64,000 nt of DNA from Syngnathus acus (lineage: Eukaryota > Chordata > Actinopteri > Syngnathiformes > Syngnathidae). How positions within the stretch are numbered: the stretch's first letter is position 1; each line of letters begins with the position of its first letter. The translations under genes and the position numbers were made by a program. The notes below the pieces were generated by a model. It was not told where the DNA came from, made no database searches, and was given only the letters and a program-made list of their open reading frames with translations. Shown here piece by piece: positions 27,201 through 40,725 of the stretch. The DNA lies in the NCBI RefSeq assembly GCF_901709675.1, contig NC_051098.1, positions 7,505,000 through 7,568,999 of the forward strand, given 5' to 3'.

Positions 27201-28882
27201 TCCCAGTCGTCCACCCATTGATTTTGCTTGTGACAAATGCGTAAGCCTTTAGTGGAGGAAGTGACCCAATAGCTTGTTAATGATAAGCCAAGCACCAGCA
27301 TTGATCACTTTAATCAACGTATACACTTTGCCTTTAGTTTAGCCCCTATGCTCCAGCAGGTTACAGACAAAGGTTTTCACCTCTTCAGTGACAAATTGTT
27401 TCTTGGTTATGAATTCATCTGAAGAATACTGTACAATTATTATTTTTTACCTTACAAAATGCTTAATTCCTAAAAGTTGGTAAATTTAGCTCTGGTATAG
27501 TATACTACAGTCATGAGAGAGCATTCTTGAGATCTGTGCAGCCATGTGTGCATCCACTCTTGACTATAATACTGCACAATGTCTCATCTAATCATCTCAT
27601 CTCCTGTCTCTTTAAGAGTAACTGAAGACAGGAAGCGTGTTCTCCCCTTATGCCATTAACAAGCAGCACTCCTAGCAATCATTTTATTCAAATAAGCCTG
27701 GTACCATACCCCAGTCCAATCAATTGCATTTATCTGGTCTTTGAAAAAAGCCGATAATGGGATGGGGCAGCCTGGACAGAGTGAGGACGAGCGTGGAGGG
27801 AAGAAGAGGGGAGATGTTAGTGCTTGAAAGTACTTGGTGGCTTTATACCATTTGTGGATATGGAAATAGATCATGGTTGATTTTCATGATTTCATTATCA
27901 GGCTAGACGGTAAATGTCAGTCAAGTTTGAGGGGCTCAGGTGCCCATGATGTGAATAGTGGAGACTGTTAAAATGAAGGAAGAACAGATTCTGTCAATCA
28001 GCAGCAGCAGAGATGACAGATTCTGGGAACAGGTTGGGTTGGTAAAATGAAGACAAGTGCAACTGAAGAACATCATAACAGAAGGGAAGCATCACTGATA
28101 GTTCCATGATCTTGCCATCTGCTTGTCTCAGTTGATTTGTAGGATAGACCAAAAAAAAAAAAAAAATGTTTTTTTTTTTTTAAATCAAAACACCAACCTG
28201 GATTTACAAGGGAATTGCTTTCAAAGAGCCATCTGAATGGCAAGACAAAGGGTAACTTTGCATGTGTGGCACCTCCACAGTAATTATTTAAAGCAAATGC
28301 AAATATGCTAATTAACAGGTGTTTTTGTTCAGGATCTGTCTAGAAATTAAATGAAAAGTTGGGTTCTCAATGATAATTTGTAACAAAATATACTAAAGTT
28401 AAGTGAATTGGTAAAACTGGAAAATTTCCTGTGTGCTTCTCCACGCACTTGCCAAGACAAACGGAAAGAAAATGGCAGATCCTGTTGCAAAACTCTTGAC
28501 AAACAGCTCAAATGTTTTAACAAAATCTATAAATTATATTAACATACGTTTGAAGTACTTAAGACATGTTTTCACAAAATGCATATGTCACTTTTACACT
28601 ACGGGAACAGGTTAGGTCAAAATGACAAAATGAGTCAAACTAAAATTTAAATGAACATGATGTGGTTTGAAAGTTGACCAAGAATTGATATGCTAAATGA
28701 CAAATGAGTCAACGGTGCTTTGTATTGCTACAGGTTATGTTTTTTTTGTAGCCTTATATAGAGATAACAGCTGTGTGAATTTCTAAATTCTCCTGCAACC
28801 AGGCTCCTCCATGCACGCTCCATTTCCCCTTCCAATCCCAGAATCTCCAAACCAGCTATATGGGAAACACGTCGAAGCTTAC

Positions 28883-29040
28883 CTTGGAGTACATGGCCCC
28901 ATTGAGGACCTCTCCGTTGCGGATCCAGACGATGGAGGCTGCTGGCTTGGCATTATCAGCATGGCAAGTCAGATTGAGTGCGTCACCGGCCCTCAGGCTC
29001 ACCACTGGCCCTCCACTGATGATTGGGTCCTCGGGTGGAA
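28883..29040 (-). CDS. kirrel3: kirrel3-like exon: Ig2, first half
   Basis: The acceptor is CCATCCATAG and the donor GTAAGC. It starts with two bases completing Val and then encodes [34 protein letters not shown] and [17 protein letters not shown], ending on a complete Lys codon. It contains the strand-B cysteine and core tryptophan of Ig2. NLT just before the cysteine is an N-glycosylation sequon. Length 158 bases. The polypyrimidine tract is good (TTCTTCCTCTC). Confidence 0.97.
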
Positions 29041-29215
29041 CTATGGATGGAGACCATGAGAGGAAGAACCATGAGATCACAAGATGTAACCAAAGGGAAG
29101 TGACCGGAATTTCATATAAACGCTCCTGCTTTTCATTGTTGATCTAAAAAAATAAACTGGTGTTAAACTGTTTGTTGCTACATAAAGCAGAGACAGGCAG
29201 GAACAAGTTAGACCA

Positions 29216-29543
29216 CAGGTGTCAAACTCAAAGCCCGGGGGCCAGATACGGCCCGCCACATCATTTTATGTGGCCCGCAAAGACAAATTGTGCATCAAAT
29301 TCGTGTGTCTATACTAGAATTGCCAATTGTCTTCACTTTGAATAATATCTTTTTTTTTTAAATATTTGACCAGTTTTTACTCATCTGATTTAAAAATGAG
29401 TTATTTGTCAGTTTGTTTTGTAGCTTTTACTGTATATAATATGAGTTGCTCATACATTTATTTGGGTTGACAGTCATAATGGCCCTCCGAAAGAAGCTAT
29501 GAGTACAATGCGGCCCACGAAAAAAATGAGTTTGAAACCCCTG
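29216..29543. mobile_element. hAT-like non-autonomous element, copy 2
   Basis: The left end is caggtgtcaaactcaaagcc and the right end atgagtttgaaacccctg, forming inverted termini. The body is shared with copy 1 (4176-4416). Seven bases, agttaga, occur close to both ends (29206-29212 and 29544-29550) but are offset by three bases on the left, so the target duplication is imperfect. About 90 bp of internal sequence absent from copy 1 is retained. Confidence 0.78.
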
Positions 29544-32500
29544 AGTTAGAAATACAGTGAAAAATAAGTAAACGCCTGTAAAACAACACTAAGGAAATAA
29601 AACAGTGTGCATGTTTAGTTTTATATGTGGGATATGTGTAGTACATATATACGTATGTACAGGCTGGTTGGTGACTTAAGGAAGTCACCATTGAATGAAT
29701 CTGCCAATATACGTGTAAAGTATATATAATCCAAGCTCAAATATCAGTAGTTTAGTTCACAAGCAGCGGTTAGTGACACACACGCTTTAACAAATACAAC
29801 AGCGAGACGGAAGCGTCTCAGTAGCACTATATACATGTCTACATGCCATTGATCAAAGTCTTGTTTGTCTTTTAGCCATGAGCTGTATTCTTTTTTTTTT
29901 TTTTATATCTTTTTTCTTTTTTTTATATCCAACCCAAACTGCAGTGAATTATTGATTGACCCGAATGCTCATTACAATGCAGATCTGGGGCAAGATGAAA
30001 TCAAAGGCTGCAGGCAGCTGTCGAATCTCTCTACACAAGTGCCATGATTGGAAGGAAGGCTTGTTATAGGTTCGATTTATGCTGTCAGACGGCACCGGAG
30101 ATGAATGCAAATAAAGGAAATGTAATTCGGGACACTGTTTTGCACATTTAATGACAATACGTATAATTGGTCTCGGTGACAGCTTGTATAAAGGAATATG
30201 TCATGTGCTGCAAAAACGGTGCATACCATACTATTTTATTCTTATCTCTGTGCAGTTTTTGAATTAATTGTCACATTCGGGGATACCAACATCATATAAT
30301 TTTATTTGTTTGTAGCAAACATTTTTATGATAACTGCTTGAAAGAATTACCCAAAGGATTACTGTTGAAATTGCCTATCCTTTATTGATCTCTCTTTGCA
30401 CATTTGAGTTTATGTTTTTAATGCAGTATAGGTAGCTCAGAAACACCATTTTATTTCACTTTGTTTTACCAAACTTCCTCCATCAACAATGGAGGAAATT
30501 AACAAACAATTAAGAAATAGCTTTTCAATTATTTGTATTAATAGGTAACAAGGGGCAAAAAAAATTTGCAAACTGCAATCGTAACATGGGGAAGCGAGAC
30601 AGTCAATGTAGCAGTTCATCCACAGTAAACTATTCTGACATACTGAAATGCTAACTTTCCTTGCCTGGTTGACTTCAGTAATAGTGTTTTAGTAAACCAA
30701 CTGAGACCAAGACATTATCGAAACTGGACAGTTTCGAGATGGAGACAAGACCATGACTTTTGTAGATCGAGAAACAGAACAAAATTACCTGAATCTTTTT
30801 TTAACAAAAACAAGTACAAGTCGTCTGGAAGCAACACAGTTGACTCCGTGTTTTATTGTGATGTTCAGTTTATCTATACATCCCCAGGCAATGGAATGTG
30901 TTTGATGGTGTGTGGTGGATCGTAAAATGGTTAAACACTATATACTGAAGTTTGCATTTTCATTGCAACCATAGCTGTGCTGCTCGGGTCGTAAGGGCAC
31001 ATTTACGAATGCCCACATTCAAGTAACTTGGTTTTAATTTGGATGACTAAAAAATTTATTGTAAAATGCACACATACACATTGTCAGCCAGTTTCTTATA
31101 TTTAGTCTTATATATAGTCTCTCAAATATCATGGCAAAAACATTAATAGTTCAAATAACATTCACTGAGAGTGACAAATTGAAATTAGGTTTGCCTCTAT
31201 CCACAGAGACATTTGGATGCAGCATGGTGTGACGGAGTGTGTGTTATGGGAGAAGTTTGGGCCAGACAATTGTTTCAGTACGGCTGGACTTCAAATCACA
31301 CAATTCCCACACTGGTTGCCGTTCTGTCCTTCAGTTTAAAATGCAGTGTTCATTTGTCCGGCTGCCTTTTATCTGCTCCTCATTATTAATATGCAGAGAG
31401 TTTGGACAACGTGGGGATTCTCCGGTCAGCGCAAGCGAGATCAGACGACACTATGTGCTAATCTGGTCATATGGGAGGAGGGGAAGGACGGTTTGTAAGA
31501 ATGAGCTCACTTTTTTTTCTATTAATCTTTTTAGCACCAACTGGAAAAAAAAACAATGTCACAAAGATCTCATGAAACTGTTCTGTTGTTGGGGTATCTG
31601 TAAATGAAGAAAGCGTGTGACGAGCAAAGTGACCCAGAAACGAGCCTAATATTTGTCATTTAGGGAATAAAATGGCACCAAAAAACAGGGGAACTGATGC
31701 AGTTGATTGCAAAGATGCAGGGGCGCTGTCAAAGCACACAGCACGCGGATATTAATTAAATGTCAAGCATGGAAGGCAGCCGTAAAAGCATTTTATGGCA
31801 TGATGGAGATGAGAGGATAATCTGACAATATGTGACCAATAGGACTCAGAAATCACAACAACCATCACACAACTAAATTGAAAATAAAACTCTTAAAAGC
31901 CTCTTAGAGGAAGGAAAAAAACAAGTGCTTTTTTGCCCTCTGCCAAAGAAAAATAAGTGTGACTATAACGATTTCATGCATCAGTTTTTATGCCGCAATG
32001 CGTCTGTTCCATCACTGTATATTTTAATTGCTTTCAACACATTAGCAGGATTATGATAAAAAAAAAAAAAAAACATATTCAATGTGATTTCCAAGAAAAC
32101 CTAGGCCAGGCAAGGACCCATTAACGACTTTTGCAGATATGTTGCCCTAGACGACATTCAGGTATTAGTCATCGATCTACTTAATAGGATTTGGATGCAT
32201 ATGCAAATTAGGATTGTCGGATTGTCTAGTGGCAGCCTCTACTCAGTCCTATTCAACTGTCCTAGAGTTTCTTGGGGGTGACGGTATAGTGGCAATGGAG
32301 CACTTGGGGCTCATAGGCAGATTTAATGGTAAAGAAGATATTCATTTCCTTTTCATTGTGAATGCTGGGGGAAATTGTAAAAAAAAATTAAAAAAATAAC
32401 TGACCCATAACATCTCATAAATGAATGACGTGAAACTCATTTAATTTGGTTCTTTCTTTTCATCTAAAATTATCCACTTAGTCCACCTTATTACTGCCAG

Positions 32501-34220
32501 GTCTGACAGTTATACAGAGTCCAAGCCCTGAACTTGAATCAGCCATCATCATTACTGGGCTGTTTGCAAACTCGGCAGTCCCTAATGGTTCTAAATTAGC
32601 TCTTTACTGCAGCTATTCGATAGTCTTGGCATACTAAGTAGTGTGGTCAGTGGGACAGATTGATTGGTCCTCTTTAATTACAGGTCGGACTCACTGCAAA
32701 CCCGGGACCACTTGCTACTTTTTTTTCATCTCATTGGTATAAAAGTACACTTCATTTCCGTACTCCTGCAAATTTTAATTTCCATATGCTGTACTAATAC
32801 CCTGGCCGCTTGTAGAAGGTCATTGTTTAATTAGGCGTACAGAAATATTTGTAAAAACCTGCATGGCAAATGCAAAATTGAGAATGCGACATTTGGTTAT
32901 AATAGCCTTACATTTATTGGCTATTCTGTAGTGCAAATGCTACAGTATGTTTTATATGGAAATTCTGTATTTGCCATGATCTGTATTTATTCTTTAGATT
33001 CTATTCTGTTAAGCTTCATGTCACGTCTTATGTGCCTTTTCAATGTCTTGCTCATTTTGTTCCTACCTGTTCTCGTCAGCCCGATCCCTTGTGTAAACCA
33101 GTCAACTCCCTCCAACTACTCATGACTTTTCGTTTCTGTCATGTTTTTCGATTTGTGAGTCTATTTCCACTCTTATGTTGTTTCTTGTTTTTTGGGAAAT
33201 TAATTAATTTTCTTATTTTATATTGCACATGCCTTGTTTGACCTTTTGTTTTATATTTGGAAACTAAAAAATATTTTGTCCTGAGTTTAACCAGTCCTCC
33301 TGCCTTGCCACTATTGGTCCCATGAGCTGCTGATAGGTTTACTACAAACGTGTTTGGAAATTAATTGAGGGGAGGGGCATGCACTCTGCCTCTCCGAACA
33401 CACACACTCTCTGAATGCTGTCAGGGCATCAGAATGGATTTCCGAACACACCCAAAGTTGAATGCAGTAAACGTGTTCTGGTTGGATCAAACTTAGCTTT
33501 ACATTAGCTTCTATGGGAAATGTGTATGACTTTAGGGAGCACCCCTTGCATTCCCAGAGTTTAAGCGAATGAGAAAAAGCAATTTGGAGTTGGAAATGAA
33601 GGCATGAGGTCTCCTCACAAGGAGGGCAGGGAGAAGAAATGTAATGTGTAGTTGCAGTTCTACACAACAGGTGGCTTGTTGGGGATGTTGTTAAGGAACA
33701 GCAAGCATTTAGCTGATTTGTCCTGAGGAATGAGTTGCTTCAGTTGTCTGTCTTGTGCAAAAGAAAGCATGGATGGGGCTGTCTGTGACTGACTGCAACA
33801 GCTTGCTGAGTTTGGCATAGATCAGGAAAGAAAGCAGTCAAAACGATGAGGGGAATACCTATAGTGCATGCATGACACAAATCAGCAAAACTCTTCTGTC
33901 AGTGGTGTCATTGTACATCTGTTTGGGAGCCAGAAGTTTCTCAGGGAAGCGCCCAGATACTCAAATGCACATAATAGGAATGCAGGAAGGATGTGGACTA
34001 GAGGGCACCCGTAATACTAAGATTTGAATCCAGATTTAATAAGCAACAGGCAGTATTCTTACATGGTGTTGTCCATGGCCACCACATAAAGCAGGGCAGG
34101 GGGGTATGTTGTTAAGGAACAGTGAGCATTGGGTGTGCCACAATGTTTGGGGGAAAAAAAAGAAACATCACAACAGTGAACTGTAGTGAATGATGAATGC
34201 TCCAGTTCTATCATGCATTG

Positions 34221-34445
34221 AGGCCTGCGTGGCTCAGTGCTACCACTGAGTGGTTGTCTAAAAACTCTGAAAGAAGTTGGGTGTTCGACTCACAGCTATT
34301 GTGACCATGACAAAATATCCTTGAGCAGACATTGAAGCCCCAGTTGCTTCTGCATCATCAGTAGTTCAATATGAATTCAATGTAAAGCACCTTTAGGGCC
34401 TTAACAGGTGGAAGAGTGCTATACAAGACCATTTACTATAAATGT
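34221..34445 (+). mobile_element. tRNA-derived SINE
   Basis: The head resembles a tRNA promoter: an A-box-like gtggctcagtgctaccactg and, about 50 bases later, a B-box-like gggtgttcgactca. It is followed by a unique body and a tail (aaagcacctttagggcc, then gtgctatacaagaccattta) like the '-aagcgctatataaa-' tails of fish SINE/LINE pairs. A short ATT/AAT stretch follows. Confidence 0.65.
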
Positions 34446-37333
34446 TTTTAAATCCTGTATTATTATTATTAATAATAATAATATTAAACATTACAAATAA
34501 AAATCAATATCAATATTCATGATGGATAGGTATTCCAAGGGTGTAGTTAGCAGATGAGACTGAGCGAGCTGGTATGAACTAATACATTTGCATTAACAGG
34601 ACCAAAACAAAAGAAAAAAAACTGTGGATTCTACCATTGGCCAGGGTATTGAAGGATCTTGGAGGTTGAAGTAAGCTATTTTAGACTAAAAAGGAAAACT
34701 CTTTGTTAGGTTAACTGCTGCTGTGTCAACGCACTGGTGTACACTCTGGTTCAATCCGTAGATGCCGCTTCAAAAGTGCTGTGGACACTTTAGTGCAGAT
34801 AAAGCACACTTCACTCGCTATTTATGATTTTGATCGAATCACATTTTTATTTGTTGGACTATGAAGTGCATTTGGGGAAAAGTACAGTAAGTATGTGCTT
34901 TTAGATGAAAGAAAAACCTGTTAGGTGCTACAAAAAACTCCAATTAAGTAAAACAAATTCTCGTTTTGTGGAAATGTAAAATATGATTTTTGCATATTGT
35001 TTCGTGTTACAGAATATCATTAGCCGTGCCACTCTTTCTTCTGCTGTTGTTTTTTTCTGCATAAAATAAATAAAGAATCCTACACTCAGTCTGTCTACTA
35101 CAATCATGCACCTGCTGTTCTCAGCCTCACTGATGCCACAGAAGTAGTTATAAAACAATACAGTGTCTGACAAAATGGGAGCAAGGTGATACAAACACTG
35201 AAAACTTTTCCCATTAGATGTTTTGTCAAATTGTTCATTTACCCTGGTCGATTATAGTGATTTAAGATAAAAAAAAAAGGTCCTTAATCAGGTAATATTA
35301 TCAAATATGTTTTTAAAACACAACACCCAAACCACTCATACTGAAATAAGCATTGGTGTGCCGAAACAGTGACAATTTCATTGTTTTGCCTCACTTATGT
35401 GTAGCTTGAGTTTTGCCTCGCATATTGTATATCTCCTCCCTTTGCTCACATGCACACCAGCATGGATGGAACTCAACCTGGCTCTGCATTCTCCACTGCA
35501 CTTGTGTGCTTGGCAGGGGATTTGAACAAACATCTTCCATTAGGGCTTATGGGGGACAGAATGATAAATTCCCTCACCCTCAATCATTAAGCTTAGGCTT
35601 CTTCCTACTCCTTTTCGAACAGTGATGTATATTGTTTGTTTTTATTGTTTTTTGTTCTTTAAATCATGTTCGAAATTAAATAGGTGATAAAGGATTATTT
35701 TGTGTTCTTATGGATTAAATGCGGTCAACCCCACTGCTACACCCCCCATTGTTTGCATTTACAGGTCAAGCATCGTATTCTCAGTCATTTAGGTTTTTTT
35801 ATTATTTGTTTTATTGATAACTATATTGACCATACGTTTTTCCATACAGCAAAGAGTCAAATTTCAGGAGACGCCAAGAAAAAAGATTGTCTGGACATTT
35901 GTGTGACAAACAACTTACTCTCGGCATATCAGTGCAATGTCTTCTACTATCATATCTATATTTGATTATAAACGTAAGATGTTTTTGGACAATTGCTCAT
36001 TATTTGTACAGGACGTGGGGATGACTGCAAACATCATCTGTTAGCGTCTGACTGTCAAGTAACTTTTTATATTTTACAGTTCTTTAACACTTGTGTGACA
36101 GTGTTTAAAAAATTGCAATATGCTCTTGAGCTTTTATTACGCCTAAAGAGCATATTTAAAGGTTGTAATATGTTGTTTAGTCTAAGGATTGAAGATGACT
36201 GCTATCTAAGAGCGTTAGAAGCTGGCCTGTAAGCTAAGATTTTTTTTGAGTCATTGAGGCAACACTGCTAAACTGGAAAGTTGATAGGCTACTTGCATAC
36301 TCCATTCAATGAATATTAATGTTTCAAAACTACAACAAAAAGACAGTGAGTAGTAAAAGTTAGGAAGGTGCAACAGACCTTTTAAGCTCTGCATGGAAGT
36401 ACCAATGATTTCTCACTCATATCCATCTGCAGGGCGGCCAAGGAAACACTATGCTTCAATTTGTCTTTCCCTCTCTGTTTCTGCCGCAGCCCTTTCCCCT
36501 ACAAATCGTTAGTTTCGCTTTTCATTAGGCTGGATCAATAAGGTGGATCAGTGGCTTGTGGCGAGGATACGGCATGGCTGATGCCCCACGCTCCCAACTC
36601 TTCCCTTATTTTCTTTTGCTCGCTGCTGACTGACTCGAAGATATCTTCACAGCAATAGTCTGTCCTCTGACATGGGAAGCAATAGGAAGCAGCAGGATGC
36701 TTTTGAAAGGCCAGATAAAGCAACGTAGTGCCAGAAACGCTGAGCTGATTAGCAGCGCGGCAAATCGGTTGAAGATTAGTATCCACATCATTGAGCTAAA
36801 CTAGAGTACCATGGATGAAATCACTAAAACATTGGTTGGATTATTGCTCTAAGAAATAACTAATTTCTGATACATTTAAAGTGTGCAAAGCAACTGGTTG
36901 GCAATAGCCAAGCTAAAACTGAGGGGGGGGAAATTTGATTAATCATTTTAAAAAATCCAAACTGCAGAAGACTGAACTGTATTTGGGGGATGCTGATTCT
37001 GCCGGAAGATTTTGTAAATCAATGCAAGATTTAATAGAATACAGTTGGCTGCTCTTGGGATTTTCTTTTCTTAGAATTAGAACAAATCGACGCATTGCAT
37101 TTTGGAAATGAGCTCTTGACTTGTCCGAGCCTAACCTAGCAAGGAGATACCTTGAATATCACTCAGTAGAAAACAGACCTCCATCAAGACTACAATGAAT
37201 GTTAGTCCTTCAGTTCTTTTGTGGGCAGACCACTTTTTTCATGGAAGAGGCAGAACAGAGAAGTGGTGCCATTATGTGTGAATCTGTTCAGTCTTCCAGG
37301 TGATCCCAATCTCAGGGCATTGAAACAATTGTA

Positions 37334-37509
37334 ACTGGACTGTTCTGGTTGTCTTAGAAGATGTTTTGCCTCAGACAAGCAGGCTTTATCAGTTCATGCA
37401 TGGAGGCAAGAAAAGCTCCAGCTGCTCTATCTAGTCTATGTGCATAAACGGATGAAGCCTGCTTGGATGAGAGGTGAAACATCATCCAAGACAACCTGAA
37501 CAGTCTAGT
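37334..37509. repeat. palindromic interspersed repeat
   Basis: Two arms of about 57 bases (37334-37390 and 37451-37509) are imperfect reverse complements. The left contains ggttgtcttagaagatgttt and the right ggatgagaggtgaaacatca. This sequence type is common in fish genomes. A transcript could fold into a long hairpin. Confidence 0.7.
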
Positions 37510-37660
37510 CGTGATCGATGCCAAAGTACATTTCAGTACCTCTCCTTTTGCATGGATCTTCACAAAAATTATTTTGTCATTAAACGACAAAGATAGTGGT
37601 AGCTCAAAATCTTGGTAAGGTATGAAAGTATGTTGTACTGTATTTTTATTTTGGACTCAC

Positions 37661-37810
37661 CAAGCACAGTGAGGCGGGCAGGACGGGACCTCATGGCAGC
37701 CTGGACAGCCTGGCACTCAAACACAGCATCATCCATCAACTCCACACGCTGAATTCGCAAATGATGTTCTCCGGAGCCATGGTCGCCAATCACTGTGTAA
37801 CGGGGATAGC
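37661..37810 (-). CDS. kirrel3: kirrel3-like exon: Ig1, second half
   Basis: The acceptor is TTTGTGCTGCAG and the donor GTGAGTCC. It begins GC-TAT (completing Gly, then Tyr-Pro-Arg-Tyr) and ends on the first base of a Val codon. It encodes the second half of Ig1, including the strand-F motif DDAVFECQA, whose cysteine pairs with the one in the previous exon, and the strongly family-specific stretch [10 protein letters not shown] at the domain end. It is a symmetric 1-1 exon of 150 bases. No internal stop and no frameshift. Confidence 0.97.
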
Positions 37811-38844
37811 CTGCAGCACAAACATACATATTTGGTCACTTTAATCACATCTTAAGTCAAATGAATGAAGGAATTAGTCTGAGGCTTGATTAGTAACACT
37901 CAACCCATAGACAAGCAAGTTTTTGAGTCTGAAAATAAATTGTTATAGTAGCCAAATAAATGGAAATGATAGAGATTACTTCATATGTTATAAGAACGCA
38001 TCTGAGGGTTTCATAGTACTGCTGGTGATGTTAACGAGTTTGGTTGGATGTTGTAGGAGAAGAATGTGCTTGACAGCCACCACAAAAATGTTTGATTCTA
38101 GTCGCTTGTTATGTCTGATGATTTGTAGTTTAATAATGCAAGAAACCAAGGGAATATCATCCAAACATACACTTGGCATAATTCAAGCCCAACGGATTTG
38201 AAGTTACCCCCTTAACTAACATTGATATGCATCAAAACTGCATTGCAGAGTGGATCCCTCCATTGGCGTAAAGAAGCAGAACAAAGAGTATGCTTGACAA
38301 GGAATTTTCATTTTAGTACATCTGGAATTGCTTGTCCCGCCAGACCCATTTCCTTTTCCTTTCAATAGATGTTTTTTTTTGTAATGCTAATGTGATGCTA
38401 AATGTGGAATAAGGTGATTAGTTATGTTCATAAAAGCACCTCCCTACGCTATGCTGAAAACTCACAGAAAAACAATTTCCTCTTTGTGGTCTTTATGTCA
38501 GATCAATGAGCGAGCCTTGGTTGAATGATCTGATAATGGATCGAATATACTGTCTGTATGACTTGTATTTAACTTCAGATATACAATATTTGGATAAATA
38601 TATATAAAAAACTATGATAAATAAATGATAAACTTCAAATTCCCACAGGTGTAAACACAGAAAACCTTCACCTTGCTAACATAGCCACAAACCACAGCAT
38701 GTGTATTCCCAGTCTCTGCATTTGCTCCAATTTTGATTTACAGGAGGTGTTATTTTATTCACTGTTAGTGTTTCTTGGGTAGACATGCAGATATTGACGA
38801 TGTCTGGCATTGACAGGGTACGTTACATATCTTTGTACAGAATC

Positions 38845-38916
38845 ATAATTTCCCCCCGGGATCAATAAAGTATCTATCTATCGATCGATCGATCGATCGA
38901 TCGATCGATCTATCTA
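38845..38916 (+). mobile_element. LINE 3' tail with ATCT/ATCG microsatellite
   Basis: gggatcaataaagtatctat followed by a (ATCG)n/(ATCT)n run is the standard 3' end of a truncated fish LINE (L2 or Rex type), where the tail repeat is the target-primed end. No ORF remains. Confidence 0.7.
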
Positions 38917-40579
38917 ATGGTATTGGTTTTAATTTTGAGCCACCTGAAGGAAATTTGCAAGTAAACTTATTTATCACTTCCAAAAGGTGAATCTAGCAAA
39001 TGTTATGGAAAATATTGACTTTTCAGGAACTGCCACCTGATGACTGCTGTATGCAACAAAAATGCCAAAACACCTCAGTTCGTCACTGTAAAGATTTGAC
39101 AGCCTGGATTTATGTTGCAGTGCAAAACAGCCCAGGAATTCGTATAGCTGAACAGCAAGTCCTTGAATTGTTCGATTGCAAAATACATCGTCTGTTCAAA
39201 GTCCAATTACTGATGGTTGGTTCATTGAATCCAGTTGTCTTTAATAGAGCATGAAGTAGGCTTCATTTTGTGCTGGTGCAGTGAGTTATAGCCGATTAAG
39301 CCACTCTCTGCATTTCACACTCCTACATGTAGCTTTTAATCTTAAAGGTCCATACACTAGAAGCGCCAAGGACAAAAGAACACATCAACACTAAAGCTAC
39401 GGAGACTATAATGAAAGCAACACCAAAAAAAAAAAAAAAGGATCCGCAATGTTGGCAATGTGAGATTGAAGGTGATAATGACTTCTATCTTCAAATTTTA
39501 TATTTTGTGACAATGTGTCCTACGCTGAGTTAGAAAGCTACGTCACATTAGTGCCAGTTGTAAAAGTAAAAGGGTTTATAGAGAGCAATCACATTTAAAA
39601 GCCTCAATTAAGACTATTAATAATCATTGACGGGGAAAGACACGTGCAGAAAAGGGCCTGAAATAGCCGACATCATTTTGTGTCCAAGGTCATTCGGAAA
39701 ATCATTGAGTCTCAATTCTACTGTATGTTCATTGATGAGATCCAAAGCTATGATGACATTGTGGATCACAAGGGTAATGATCATTGCATAATCACAATGA
39801 TATACCTTTAGTTGACTCCAGTTCACCTAGAGCAGTGATGGGCAAATGGCAGTCTGCGAGCTCCATGATTCTTTAAAAACTGCAGATAATCATCCACCCC
39901 CCAAAAAAAAAATGCGTGAAAAGAAAACTCAGAAGAAAAATTGTAATAACTGTAAATTGTAATATGTCCATTCGACACTGAATGGCAGTGGTGCTCAGAA
40001 TGGTGGATAATTATAAATGCATTGAGGAATGTATTATGACAAATTAAATATCACAAATTCCAAGTTCACAGCTCAAACCCTGAAAACAGAGAAGATTGGA
40101 TGTTGAGTGCAAAGAAGCCAGTTTGCGAAATGGTGCCGTTTGACAGCGACAGACAGTACATGTGAAACTGTTCGTTATCAAAGTACGTATGTTCAAAGGC
40201 TGTGGTAAACCAAAGCAAGTATCACAACCAAATTATTTTAACATCTGAAGCTGACAAACGCCACTGCAAATGCTGCACAGTGTGTAACTTGTGGGAACAC
40301 AGAAGGGAGCGCGAAACTCCCGCTAAGAAACAGACATGAATGGAATCAGTTCCACGTTGTATTCCGTACGGCAAGAAAGGAGCTGAGTGTATCACATTCT
40401 CAGAGTCAAATTGCACATAGTCAAAGACATCCGAGTTTATATTTAAAGGTTCCAAAAGTAGTGATTTAGGGACATGTTAAACTACTTCAATGGTGCGCTC
40501 AAATGAAATGAACTTCCCATGGCTCAACAATCTCAACGAGAAATATCACTCTATTCCTGCTATAGAATAATTTCCTGCT

Positions 40580-40725
40580 TATTTTTTTGTGTTGTTTACT
40601 TGTATGTATATTGTGAACTATGTCTTGTCACCGTGGGATAGTGGGAACGTAATTTCGATTTCTTTGTGTCTTGGCATGTGAAGAAATTGACAATAAAGCA
40701 GACTTTGAGACTTTGACTTTGACTA
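40580..40725 (+). mobile_element. LINE (L2-like) 3' tail with CTTTGA repeat
   Basis: ccgtgggatagtgggaacgt, then gtgaagaaattgacaataaa and a short (CTTTGA)n tail. The same sequence recurs at 59336-59428, confirming an interspersed family. It is 5'-truncated and non-coding. Confidence 0.75.

Larger units (their letters stand above)
22611..28882 (-). other. kirrel3-like intron within Ig2
   Basis: 6272 bases. It contains a short 'ccatccatccattttc' repeat fragment (23625-23712), the 3' end of a DNA transposon with a coding remnant (23713-24229), A/T runs near 28150, and unique AT-rich sequence. Confidence 0.85.
29041..37660 (-). other. kirrel3-like intron (Ig1 to Ig2)
   Basis: 8620 bases. It contains a hAT-like element (29216-29543), T-rich low complexity near 29890-29930, a tRNA-derived SINE (34221-34445), an ATT/AAT stretch just after it, and a palindromic repeat (37334-37509). 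Unique stretches at 30060-30250 and 31690-31850 could be conserved noncoding DNA. Confidence 0.85.

Noticed and set aside
39834-39930. Possible start of another hAT-like element (cagtgatgggcaaatggc)
   Set aside because: Only one terminus is suggestive; no matching right end or target duplication was found.
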